This document shows positions 16,901-30,780 of a DNA stretch of 64,000 bases, in pieces. Origin of the DNA: Botryotinia globosa (lineage: Eukaryota; Ascomycota; Leotiomycetes; Helotiales; Sclerotiniaceae); the NCBI GenBank assembly GCA_014898425.1, contig RCSZ01000013.1, positions 372,001 to 436,000 on the forward strand, in the 5' to 3' direction. A program made the position numbers and the translations under genes. The notes beneath the pieces are model-generated. The model saw only the letters and a program-made list of their open reading frames with translations, ran no database searches and was not told where the DNA came from. Each line of letters begins with the position of its first letter. Positions within the stretch are counted from its first letter, which is position 1.

Positions 16901-17477
16901 AATTTTTTCATTAAAAAAATTCTATTATTAAATATCAATATTTTTATTTAAAATTATATAACCTTAAATATTTTTGAAAAATAATTTATATTCGATTTAA
17001 AAATTTAAATATACTTTGAATTATATACTCCAATTAATAATTGGAATTTTTAAATACTTCAAATTATTTAGAAAATCCCTATCTTTCAAATATAATTAAA
17101 CAAATTCAATTATATTCTAACATTGAAAAATAAATATTAACTATATATTAGAAAATCTAATAAAAATAAATAAAAGATTATTAAATATATAGCATATCTT
17201 TTTAATAATATTTATATTATATTAAATGATTTTTTGAGATCAATATTTAGTAAAAATACTCATTTATTTTTTTGTATTCTAATAAAATCAATAATATTAT
17301 TATTAATTTTTCAATATTATAATAATAATAATAATGATAATAATAATAAAAAATCTAAATTTCCTATTATAAAACAATTTATAAAAAGGTTTTTATTTTA
17401 ATAATAATTAATATTATCATTATCTCACTTATTATTACAAATAATTCAGATTAACAATATAATATTTTTAATTGTTT

Positions 17478-17660
17478 TATTAATAAATTAATAAAATTTA
17501 AATCAAAATAGTTTATTTATATTTTAAATTATCTTATTAATAAATCAATAAAATTTAAATTAAAATAATCTAATTATACCTTAAGTTATTTTATCAACAA
17601 ATCAATAGAATATAAATCAAAATAATCGAATTATATTTTTAAATATTTTATTTAATTTAA
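17478..17660. repeat. About 57-bp tandem repeat, 3 copies
   Basis: Copies start at 17478, 17534 and 17591 with TTATTAATAAATTAATA-like sequence followed by AATTTAAATCAAAATA-like sequence. Divergence is mostly by transitions. On the + strand C is kept and G is rare. Confidence 0.65.
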
Positions 17661-18094
17661 ATCAATAGAATATAATTATTAATTATATAAAAAATCTAAA
17701 AGGAAGTTTTAGATTATCAAAAGAAAATGAGTTTATAAATTTACAAAAATATATTATCTATCAAAACCTACAATCAGACCCAGAATCAGATTATAATATA
17801 TTATTTCTTTTTTAACTTTTATATAATTATTATTTTGAATTCAATTGTTTTTATAATTGAATTAAAATATCAATATTAGATATATCTTCTCTTTTTATTT
17901 TCAAAGTATTTCAATATTCTATTTACAAAAGTATATATAAAATCAATATCCTTATAAAAATAGAATCTATTAATATTAGTTTACAATATATATTAATATT
18001 TATAATAATCAAGAATTCTCATATCGAAAATAATTAATAATTACAAAATTTTTCAATTATAAATATTAATAAGGATTCTTTATTATTATTCCCA

Positions 18095-18240
18095 ATATTA
18101 TTAATTACCTCTATTATTAGCTTACAACCTCTAATATTATTAAATATCTTTATTATTATTTCTAATCTACAATTTCCAATATTATTAAATACCTTTATTA
18201 CTATCTTTAACCTATTACCATTAATATCAAAAATATTAAA
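18095..18240. repeat. About 45-bp tandem repeat, 3 copies
   Basis: Each unit starts AATATTATTAAATACCTTTA-like and ends in a C-rich segment such as CTACAATTTCC or CCTATTACC. The array overlaps the start of the G-free tract. Confidence 0.6.
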
Positions 18241-18586
18241 TCTTTTTATATATAATCAAAACTTATAATAATCAATTTTAAAAAAATTCAATTTTCTAAT
18301 ATATAATCAACAATTATTTATAAAAAATATTCTTTAAAATTATAATCAATAATATATAACTTCATACAAAATATAAAATATATATTCTCAAAATCATATA
18401 TTACAAATTATACAAAAACAAACAATATTTCAAACCAAACCATCTATATACAAAAATAAACAACTTAATATTTCATATCTCAATACCATCAATTAATATA
18501 ACTCTTCTAACTCTTCTTTTAATCTATTTCTCTATCATTTTTTTTTCTAAATTATTATCTTCTATATTTTATATAAAAATAATCTT
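18121..18586. other. 466-nt tract with no G on the + strand
   Basis: Reading base by base from after the G at 18120 to before the G at 18587, I find no G on the + strand and about 69 C. Equivalently, the minus strand has no C at all in 466 nt. No coding frame or RNA gene is present. Such one-sided depletion is expected if nearly every cytosine of one strand was converted to thymine, regardless of the following base. Confidence 0.85.
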
Positions 18587-19399
18587 GAATTATATTTGTA
18601 TATATTATAAACAAAAAAATAAATATATTATTTAATAAAAAAAACGAAATATTTTTATAAACAAAATATTTTTATAATTAAAATATACAATTTGATTATT
18701 CAATAAAATACAATTAAATATTCTACTATTTTATAAACTATATCCCCTTTTTACAACAATCACTTTTACTTTTTTTAAAATATATTACAATAAGATATCA
18801 AACTCCTTAAAAGTTATATTTTTAATTACAAAATCTTTATTTTTAATTCCCAATATCCAAACAAATTGAAAAAGAAATTTAAATTAAAAACATTTCAAAT
18901 AATTAATTTTATATAAATTAATTGATATATAAAATCAATATTATTTATGATATATAGAATATCCATATAATTTCCTCAATAATTTTATTAAAACATCCAA
19001 TTATTATATTTCTCTAATTATTTATTAATATATTCTAAAATTAATATTAATAAAAAAAAATAAAAATAAAAAGATACAAATTTTTTAAATTCTTTGAATC
19101 GTTATTATAAGATATATCACCTTTTACCCTAACTATTTCTTATTTTTATAATAATTAATATAATATTTAGTTTTCGATTACAAATAATACCAAATAAATA
19201 TTAAAACTAAAATTATTTAAATCTAAGATCTAAAGATTTTGAAATATTCAATTAATTAATTGAGTTATTTATATTATCTTTTTATAAAAATATTTTTGCT
19301 TTATATTATTTATTACTTCCGAAATTATCAAAAATTGATTTTTTTATTTTTTTAAAAAAGATTAATATTTATTAAATAAAGGTTAATCAATTTTAATTA

Positions 19400-19990
19400 A
19401 AGAATATAAGAAAAAAGTAATCTTTATATATAACTTTAATAAAGATAAAGATTAAGAGAAGATAATAATATTAATAAATGATTTTGAAGAAAATAAAAAT
19501 CAAAAGGAAATAATCTTTATAAATAGCTTTAACAAAAATAAAGATTGAAAAGAGATAATAATATTAATAAATAATTTTAAGGGAAATAAGAATCGAAAAA
19601 AAGAAATAATATTACTGGGTGTTTTTGAAAAAAATGAGAATCAAAAGAAAGAAATAATATTAATAAATATCTCTAAAAAAGATAAGAATCAAAAAAAAGG
19701 AATAATATTAATAAATGACTTTGAGGGAAATAAAAATCGAAAAAAGGGAATAATATTGATGGGTGGCTTTAAAGAAAATAAGGATTGAAAAAAAGAAATA
19801 ATATTAATAAATAACTCTGAGAAAGATAAAGATTAAAAAAAAGAAATAATATTAATAAATAATTCTAAAGAAAATAAAAATCGAAAAAAAAGAATAATAT
19901 TAATAAATAGCTCTAAAGGAAATAAAAATCGAAAAGAAAAAGTGATATTCATAAATAGCTTTAAGGAATATAAGAATTGAAATAATAATT
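19400..19990. repeat. About 48-bp tandem repeat, roughly 11 copies
   Basis: The unit resembles GGAATAATATTAATAAATGA then CTTTGAGGGAAATAAAAATC then GAAAAAAG. The purine-rich strand is the + strand, the opposite polarity to the preceding C-retaining block. The copies drift by single-base changes and small length differences. Confidence 0.8.
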
Positions 19991-22900
19991 AGCTTTTTAT
20001 TACTATAAATAATCAATATAAATATAATCCTGAAAGGAAAAAAGAAAAGTTATCATTTTTTATATATAATGTATATAAAGAACCCCTATTAACAAATTTA
20101 TAATTAATATAAGCTCTAAAGAATCTATCTAATATAATAATATATCTTTTAAATATCCTTCTATCTTTCCTATTACAATAAAAATAAGATACAATTGTCT
20201 TATCTCTATACTTATAAATTAATAAAGTTATTATATAATATATATTATATTACAAATTGAGATAAATAATACTTAATTGTAAAATGATTTTATATTATAT
20301 TTCTTTATACCAAAATTTTTATATTCTAAATAATTTATAAAAGGGAATATACAAAAGTTTATATTATCTTTACTTTATATATTCTTTGATTTTTCTTTAA
20401 TAAAAATCTATTAATCTTTATAAAATAAATAATGAAAATATATTTAGAAAGTTTATAAAAAACAATAATATATTCTTTAATAATAATAAAATTTCAAGAT
20501 TATTCTTTTCAAATTATTAATTCAAATCAAAAGAGTTATATTATATTAAATTATTATATTTGAATTTACAATGAATCCAAGTAATTAATAGATTTATTGA
20601 TAATATCTATATTTTTTATTATAGTAGGTAATAGTATATTATTCAAAAAATAATTGAGATTAAATAAAACTTTTTGATTGTCTTGTGAATAGGATAGAAT
20701 ATTATAATTATCCTTATTAATATAATTCTTAATATTTAATATCAATATTTCAGAAAGATAATAATCTTTGGAAAAATCGTATAATATAATTCAATTAAAT
20801 TTAAATAAAATATAAAGATATTAAAAGTATAAAGGAAATATTACTAAATAATTATAATTATAAAAACTATTTCTATTTATATTTAACTTACTAAAATTTG
20901 ATTATTATATTAATTCTTTTTTATTCTATATTTTTAGTTATATTTCTATATTTAAATAATTTAAAAATTATATCTATTTTCTTTTATAATATTTTTATTT
21001 ATAAAAAGCTAATGAATTATTAGTTTTAATATTAACAAAATAAATATTAGAAAATTTTTATTCAAATATTCTATAATAATATATAATTATCAAAAAGTTA
21101 ATACCAAAATTGATATCAAAAATAAATATAGTTTTGATATCTTCAATATATATTTTCCCAATTCTAATAACACACTACCAATTATTATTATTCTTATAAT
21201 ATTATAATCTATTTTATTAATATTAATCAAATCTTCAATATTATTTATAATTTATAATATATTTCTATTGAATCTAATGATTTTATATTGATATATTCTT
21301 TTATTTTTAAATTACAATAAAAACTGAATTCTTTTTCAATAAAAACAATAAATACAAATTTGTTAATTCTATTACTTTTATATCTTCGATTATACTATAT
21401 TTTGACTACTATATCTTAATAGAATATAATAAATTATTTGATTAATATTTAAAACAAAAACAAAAGATTTCTTATCATTTAATAAACCAGTAATATTATA
21501 ATAAACAAAAAGAATATACATATAAAAAAAAAGGAAAGAGGAAATTGGAATTAGATTGTATCAAATAAAATAATAGATTAAAGAAATAAAAAACTCTAAT
21601 ATATATTAATAAAAGATATATAATCTTATTCTTTAAAAAATCGAATAATGATTTACTTTTTTATATAATATAATTGAAATATTTTATAGTAATATAGTTT
21701 TAAGAATTCCTTTATTATTATTTAATAACGATTTATTTAATATTGATAAAAAAATCTTGAAAATGTTTTTTGAAAATAAAAAAAAGATAGGAAGGTAATA
21801 AGAAGTTTTGATATAAAGAATAATTATTATAAAATTAAAATATCAAATTTATTTATTAATCAAATAGATTGTTATAAAAAATATAAAACTTCTATGAAAT
21901 CTTAAATTTGATATTTCTATTTTTATTTCCATTTTTATTATTATTATTATAATTATATAATATATATCAAACAATTCAATTCTAATATTCCTTATATATT
22001 ATTATATTATAAAGATTATGTATAAACTTATATTTCTTTTGAAAAAGTAATAATAGGGGTTTATTATTTGGAATTCTATTTATGATAAATTGGCAATAAA
22101 CTTTTAAAGTTTGGTGAAGATTATTTTCAATTAGTTTATAAAATATAATTGCTAGTTTATATTTCACTATATTAATTTCATATCAATAATCTTTTAGATC
22201 TTATATACCTTCTATTTACCATTTAACCTTATAAATTTGAATTCTAATAATACAATAATAAAAATCAAATTATTTGTAATCGATTGTTTTATAATCAAAA
22301 CAGTAATAAATCTTTTTGTCAATATAAAAATATATTTGAATCTATTAATTATATATATTAGAAATCCAATAATCGGGGTAATATAAGTCCTTTTGTTTAA
22401 AAGCTTATAAAAACAAAGCTATAGTGGTTTTTAAAGTTATAAAATTATTAAGAAGATATCTATTCAAATAAATAATATTATATATTAGTTGATAATTAAT
22501 ATTATTGCTTTATATATTATATAAATGTTGTATAGTTATTATTTAATATATAAAATCAATATTCAATCTAATATATTAGATAAATAATGAAAGAATTTAC
22601 TTTTTATTAAATATATACTGGAATCATATTATAACATCTCAATAAAAAGATTAAATTTATTATCAGGAATTATATAAAGTCGAGGGATATTAAATAATAT
22701 TATCTTTATATTAAAAGCTTTGAATAAATGATTTATATAATATTTATATAGTTTGTAATAATATTATAAATTGTTGATATCAAATAATCTATTTCCTTTT
22801 AATTTAATAAAAAGAAATTCCAATTCCTTATCCCTCTCTTTCAATTATTACCCCACCAATCAATTTTTTACAATTTGTAACAAATAAGTTTTATTGTATA

Positions 22901-23230
22901 TTTAATTATTTTATTGTTTTATTATTCAAAAAGAAAAGTTTTTTAAATATAATATTAATTATTGAATTCCTTTATTTATATTATTATAATATTCAAAATA
23001 ACTCTAATTATACAATTAATTAGAAAAAATAAAGGAAATTTGATTTGTTAATTATATTACTTTTTATTCTTTATCTGCTTCTTTTTATTACACTTTTTAC
23101 AACTTTTAAATCAATAAAATGAATTTCCTATTTTTTTATTTATAACAAATATTATTCAAGCTTTTGAATTTAATCTCTTAATAATAACCTTCTTTTTTCT
23201 ATAAATAAATCATTATACTAATAAAATAGT

Positions 23231-23560
23231 TATTAATAATATTTTTAATATAAAAAGAATTTGAGATACTAAAAATATTTATAGTATTAATAAATCTATT
23301 GGAATAATATTTTTATTTATATTATAAGAAAAGTAATATAATAATAGGGCAATTACTAATAATATTTTCAATATAGAAAGGATTTGAAATATTAGTAATA
23401 ATTATAATACTAATAAAACTATTGAAATGAGATCCTTACTTGTATTATATGGAGAATATTATAATAATATAGATAATTCTAATAGATTCTTTTCAATATA
23501 ATGAATATGAGAAATATTTGTAATTAGATTCGAATTAGTTATATTTGCTGTAATTACTAT
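23231..23560. repeat. About 122-bp direct repeat, 3 degenerate copies
   Basis: Segments of the form TTAATAATATTTTTAATAT, AAAAGAATTTGAGATA and ATTAATAAA recur near 23231, 23353 and 23475. The third copy is the most diverged. Confidence 0.55.
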
Positions 23561-26074
23561 CAATTTAAAATTGTTTCTTGTTTTTATAATTGAAATTGAA
23601 TAATTATTATTTATTATAAAAACAATATTAAAATTATTATTTATTTATAAAAATGTATTAAAATAATTATTAGTATTGAAACCTTATTTAGAAAAATCCT
23701 TACTATTATTCAAATTATAAGATACTCCAAAACTCGAAATAAACTGTTATAACTAAACTTGTAATTTCTGAATACAATATATTTATAAGATTTCTTATAG
23801 AATATATAATACTATATCTTTTCTTTCTATCAAACTTATTAAATTTTTAAAGCTTTTGATTGTTTGTTTTTCTTTAATCTTTTCTATTACATTCTCTTTC
23901 TAAAATTAATTATTATTATTCTTATAGAATATAATCATATTTAATATCTTTTTATTTTGAAAAAAAGATTAAAAAAATATACCAATAATATTATTATCTA
24001 TAATTAACAAATCATTTATATAATAAACCAATTTATAACTATACAATATTATCTCATCTAATTCCTACCAGCTGAAAATTTCAAAACCTATTGAAAACTT
24101 CGAATTCTATAGGTTAGCTTTAACTTTCAAATATATTAATATATATCTATTTATATTTGTATTATTTGTTGTTATAAATCAATTAATTATATTACCATTT
24201 ATATATTTTTTTAATATAAACCAATTATAAAGTATAACCAATTCTTATAATGTATTAATTAGATATTGAACTATATATCGAATAATATATAAGCAATTTA
24301 TTATAAAATAATTTTTGTTAAAAACTTTAATTTTATTATTTATTTCAAATAATTGCTAATACTCCAATAACACTCTATCTCGATTATTATTCAATTATTT
24401 TATTAATTGTTATTATATAGTTTATTATTTATATTTGTTTATTTTATAAATAAATTAATCCAATTTATATATAAACTTTTTAATCTATTTATTCATTTGA
24501 TATTATAATATATCATTATCAATCAACTTTTTTGTTTATTATATTAATAATCTGATTTAGTTATAATATAATTCAATTATTGAAATTACTTTTTAATTTA
24601 TTTATATATATTAAATATCAAAAATTTAGATTTACTTATATATCAATAAATTTATAATTTTTAATTATAAATAAATTTTGTTATTTAATATAGAATATTA
24701 TATTAATAAAAATAATACTATATTAAATTATAAATGATTTGAATGAGAAGTAAAGGGGTAATAATTCAAGATATAGGATAGTTTGTTAAATCTTATTATT
24801 AGATTTAAATTTTATAATATTTTATTAAATTTTGTTATAGGATTTAAAGATACAAAATTATATTAGAAAATAAATAAAGAGATAAAGGGGTATCCTATAT
24901 TATATAAATATTTGTATAAAGAAAATTTGGGGGTAAAAGGATTGTTTTTAAATAAAATTAATCTATCTGGAATATAGAGCTTTTTAGTTTGAACTATTTC
25001 TATAACAAATTTTATAAATCGGAAATATGCTTATAATAAAATAATAAATTGAATAGAAAAAATAAATAGAATTAAATTTTATTATAAATGAATTATAATA
25101 TAATATTAATAATAAAAAAATAAATATTACTCATATAATAAATCTATATCTTTATTATTAAAATTATATATAATCTGAACCTACTTTTTTCAAATATTTT
25201 TAATTAATTATATTGAAAGATAACAAAATCTATATATCTTATTAATTACAAAAAGAATTCAAAAACCCCACAATTTGAATTTTATTTATTAAATGATTTA
25301 AACTCTATATAATAAAAAAAAGCGATAAAAAGTAAATATCATTTAAAAAATCTTCAATTGTTTGAATTCCTTTTCAATATTATATAAAATATATATAGAT
25401 TTGATTATTAATATAAAAAAAGCTTATATTTTCATTTATTCTTTTCAAATTCTAATAATTGATTTAAAATGAATTTATAATTTATTAAAGAAATTCTTTA
25501 AAAAGATATTCAATTTCTATTACTTTTTTCAATTATATAAAACTAGATACATATATAGATAGTAATTTCATAATATTGAATTGATATCTAAATAGATTAT
25601 TTCTTTAAAAGATTCCTTATATTATTTATATAAACCTGTACTAAATCTATATTTATTATAATATAAATATATTTATATATAATTAAAATAATCAATATAT
25701 TTATATATTAAGATATTTGAAATTCCATATTTTGATAATCTTTATTATTTTGATCTATTTTTATTCTAAATCCCTTTCAAATTCTCTCAAAATCATATAC
25801 TAATTATAATAATTCAATGTTTTCCTTTGAAATATTATTAAAATTAAATCTATATATAGTTTGCTTTTTTTGATTATTTTTTCAAACAAAATTTTCAGAT
25901 TTACTGATTTTTAAATATTCAATTTTACTTTTTATTTATTAATATTTAAATATTTCAATTTTCAAATAATATTATTTTATTACTAATTTATTTTTTTCAT
26001 TTAAAGAATTATAAATATAAATATTTTCGTCCAATTATTTAAATCCCTCAATCATAATCACCATCAATTATTTA

Positions 26075-26640
26075 TAAAAGAAATAATATAAATTTCAATT
26101 TCAAATATATTAAATAATTATTAATAATAATAGTTTCTTTTTATTATTTATCAAAATCCCCAAAATCTTAAAGAGAAATATCAAGTTATAATTAACAAAC
26201 GATTTATAAAAATAAAAGAAATTCTAATCTCAACTATATCAAAAAACCAATAATATTAATAACTATTTTTTATTATTTATCAAAATTCTTAAAATCTTAA
26301 AAAAAAAGATTAAACTATATTTAATGAATAATCTATAAAGATAAAAGAAATTTCAATTTCAATTATATTAAAAAATTATTAATAATAATAACTTTTTTTT
26401 ATTATTTATTAAAATCTTTAAAGTTTTAGAAAGAAAAATCAAATTATATTTAAGGAATATTTTAAAGAGGTGATAGAAATTCCAATCTTAATTATATTAA
26501 AAAACTAATAATATCAACTCTTTTTCTTTATCTATCAAAATTCCTATAATTAGAAAAACGAAAATTAGATTATATTTAATGAATAATTTATAAAAATAAA
26601 GGAAACTTTATTTCCAATTATATTAAAACTTTAATAGATT
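26075..26640. repeat. 129-bp tandem repeat, about 4 copies
   Basis: The landmark TTATTATTTATCAAAAT occurs at 26141, 26270 and 26399, exactly 129 bp apart, with a fourth degenerate copy about 126 bp further. Each unit continues with an AAAATCTTAAA-like piece, a GATTATATTTAATGAATA-like piece and a GAAATTCCAATCTTAATTA-like piece. Confidence 0.8.
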
Positions 26641-29600
26641 TAATTCTTTTTTTTTAACTCTCAAGATAATATAATTCCTTAATAAAGATTTTGTAAGTTA
26701 TTTCAAATATAATTAATCGAAGTTTTTGTAATCTTAGATATTTTCTTTAAAATTAAATAAATAATATCGTCTAATAAAAAACAAATTCATTTCACTAATA
26801 TTCTGAAATATATTTAAATATACTTTGAAATATTTTATATCAATTAAGCAAAAATAATTGATATAGTGAAATTACTGATTATTTAAATAAATATAGAAAT
26901 CGAAAAATATATTATTTATTTATTCCAATACAATTAATAAAAAGAATTATATAAAGAATTAGAAATAATAAAAATAGATATAAATAATAAGCACACTTTT
27001 TTTACAATTCTAGTAAAAAAAAAAAAATATTTAAAAAAGAATTTATTTTTTATAAATAAAAGACTAGCAAAAACCAAAGATACCCGTTTTTAAGTTCTCA
27101 AAGTTTTTATAAATATTATTTCAAATTGAAATAATAATATTACATTCTATATCAAATTTGTATTATTAATTGATTATACAAATATCAATATCAATACTTA
27201 TCGTATATTAAATATTATAATAATAAAAAGATTTAAGACACATAATAAAAAAGATAATAAAAGTATTAATATATTTAATATAATAAGTGAAAATATAAAG
27301 AAAATATTAATAATAATTAATTCCAAATAATATAAAATAGATTATATGAAATATTTAATAAGTAATATATAGTGATAGAGATTTATTATATTATCAGAAA
27401 ATATTCTAAATATATATAAAAATAGCAAAGAATATATAGCTTACAAATTCTTTAAAAATAATAATTAATATTTAAACAAATCATTTATTCTATAAATTAT
27501 CAAAAATATATTATACCATTTGCAAAATATTCGAAAAACAATAAAGACTAATTTTATTATTATTATATACTAAATATTCTCTATTCTAATTGATATCAAT
27601 AATAACAATAATAATTTATTTCTATTTATATCTTCAAAAAAGATTACACTATTAAAAAAAACAAGAGTAAAGAAAAATAAATATAATAAAAAAATTAAAA
27701 TGAAAAAAAAACCAATTATATCAAGAAAAAGATAAAAAATTATTTGATTAATTTTCTTTATTGAAAAGAAAGAAAAGCAATTTAAGGATTTAATGAATAT
27801 ATCTAAGACCTTTATTAATTAGTAATTGAAATATAATTTCATTTAGATTTTTAGTTCTTGTAATGAGAACCAAAAAACTAGAAAGAATTAAAAATTTATT
27901 TTCTAATAAATTATTTTCAAAATGAATAGGATTTTTTATTATTCTTAAATTTATTTCTAATTTTCTTAATTGATTTCAATATCAATAAGTTGTTTCCTAT
28001 ATTCTATAAAATTATTTGATAAATCTTAAATTCTTTATTCTAAAAGTTTTTGAATAATTTGAATATAACTGGGATATTATAAGATTAAATTAAAATAAAA
28101 AAAATGTTTGTTTAATTGAATTTATAGTTATATTTAATTATAATTAATAATTATTTAAACTATTGATTATTATATATAATACTTCCAAAAATTATATTTT
28201 AAAAACATTCTGTTTCTATCTTTACTTCTAATTCCTTATTTATATTATTTAAAAAGATCTGTTGATTGATATCAATCAAATTTAAAACTATTATTATATA
28301 GTGTATTTCTATAAATAAAAAAGATATAAATGATATTTTAAATAATATTAGAATAGAATTATAGTAGAATATAATAAAAAAGTAGATTTAAGATTAAATC
28401 AATCAATAAAAAAAGGGTAAATTAAATGATTTATTAAAAACAATCAAATATATTATAATAGGCGGGTAAGGAATTCAATTAGTATTTTATCAAATGAAGC
28501 TAGTTTTATACAGAAAAATGCTATTTGTAAAAAAAAAAAAAAAATAGATTAATAGAGATTGGTTTGAAGTTATAATAAGAATTCTTTTCAAATATATAAA
28601 TCCCAAAGTCAATATTAAGAATTGGAAGTTAATAAACAGATATTTTGTTTAATTAAAAAAACATTGAGGTATCTCCCTTTATAATTTCATCAAAAAACAA
28701 TCACAGAAAAAAACAAACAAACTTTTGAAAGTAGTAATAAATCTACTTCAATATATTTAGAAATAAATATTAGAAAAGGTTGAAATAACTTTGGAATCTA
28801 ATAACTTTATAGTTATCAATAAGATTCCAAATATAAACTGTATATTAAATTCAAAAATATATACAATTAAAAATATAAAAAAGGTTTTTATTATCTTGAA
28901 TTCTATATACAATTTCAAATATATTATTGTTTATTTATAATATAGAAACGAAATTTAATATTTTAAATTTATTTTTATTTTCAAATTAAATCCAAAAATA
29001 ATTAAGAATAATTGATATACTGAGGAAATATAATATGATTCTGATTATATTATTTATTAGTAGATTAATCATTTTATTAATAAAGAGATCTTTAAGGATT
29101 AATTAGATATTTATTAGAATCCTTTGATTATAGTAAATTCTAGTAATAAAATATTATATATATATATATTTAATGTTAATTTTATTTATAATACTATATC
29201 TATTAAAGAATGATTTTGTAATTCTAATCATATTAATACTCTAATTTCTATCTCTATTACCTTATCTCTTCAAATCGATAATATTTGGCTCTATACTATA
29301 TTAAAGATAGATTTTTATAATTATAAAGAAAAATAATTTATTATAAATTCGAATTTTTATAAATTCTATTGTAATAAGTATACTCCTAATAAACAATATA
29401 TACTCTTGATTAAATAATAATCAACTATCTATCGAAAATTTTATAATAATCATTGCAATATTCTAATAGAGATATTTCAAAGATTAGGATATACCCTTAA
29501 TCCAACCAATACTGAAAATAATGAATTGAATATTATTAATTATTTAAATATAAAAGAATATTTAAATATTGATATATTTAATAAGGAATTTGAAGATTTT

Positions 29601-30149
29601 TCAGTGGTGAATAGAAATAATGAAAAAAAAAAGGAAAAGAAAATGTAATAAAAGGATATTGATTTTTTTAATAAAAAGGATAATAAAAAAGAGGAAATAA
29701 ATAATGAAATTAATAACCTTGAAAACCTAAATGTTATTTGGTTATTTGATAAAAATAATAATAAAAGTAATAATGAGGTGATAGAGCAAAGAGATATATA
29801 AAAAGAAGGTTTGAAAAAGAAAAGGGAGAAGTTTATAATTCAATAAAAAGGAAAGGGAATAGTTGAAGCTCCTTTAATACTTGATTAATGAATTCTACAA
29901 TTTCTTTTGTATATTTGGGAAATTAAGAATAAATAAAAAATAAGAAATATATTCGGTTCAAATGTTGATACAAATGTAAAGGCTGAAGCATATATATCTT
30001 ATGAAATAAATATAATATGAATAAAATAGGTTTTGATATATCACTTGCTAATTCCATATCTAGTAGATAAGTATTTTTTTAATAATATTATAAAGATTAT
30101 TAAGGAAGTTATCACTACAAGTTTTGCTATTTTGAATACTGATATCTTA

Positions 30150-30780
30150 TTTATAGCTTTCAAACTATTTTAATATTTATAGTCTTCAAGCTTTTTATAA
30201 TACCTACAATCTTCGAATTATTTACAATATTTATAATCTTTGAATTTCCCATAATATTTATAATCTTCGAACTTTTTATGATATCTACTATCTCTAAACT
30301 TTTTATAATATCTATAATCTTCAAGTTACCCTAATACCTATAGCCTTCAAACTACCCATAATATCTATAATTTCTAAACTACCTACAATACTTATAACCT
30401 CCAAACTTCCTATAATATTCATAATCTTCAAACTATCTATAATACCTATAGCCTTCGAATTTTCTATAATACCTATAATCTCCGAACTTTTTATAATACC
30501 TACAATTTTTGAACTTCTTATAATATTTACAATCTCCAAACTTCCTATAACATCTATAGCCTTTGAACTTCTTGTAATATCTATAATCTTCAAATTTCTT
30601 ATAATATTTATTACCTTTGAATTATCTATAATATCTATAATCTTCGAATTGCTTATAATATTTATAACCTCCAAACTTCCTATAAGATTCATAGTTTTCC
30701 AATTTTCTATAATATTTATAATCCTTGAATTTTCTATAAAATCTATAGCCCTCAAGATATCTATAATTTCTATAATTAAT
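30150..30780. repeat. 27-bp tandem repeat, about 23 copies
   Basis: The + strand unit resembles TACAATACTTATAACCTCC followed by AAACTTCC, 27 bp. Because 27 is a multiple of three and stops are rare in the unit, the minus strand stays open for up to 169 codons, with nine-residue repeats such as GSLEIIDIM, and a second minus frame is also partly open. I read this as a repeat property, not a gene. The + strand here retains C and is poor in G. Confidence 0.8.
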
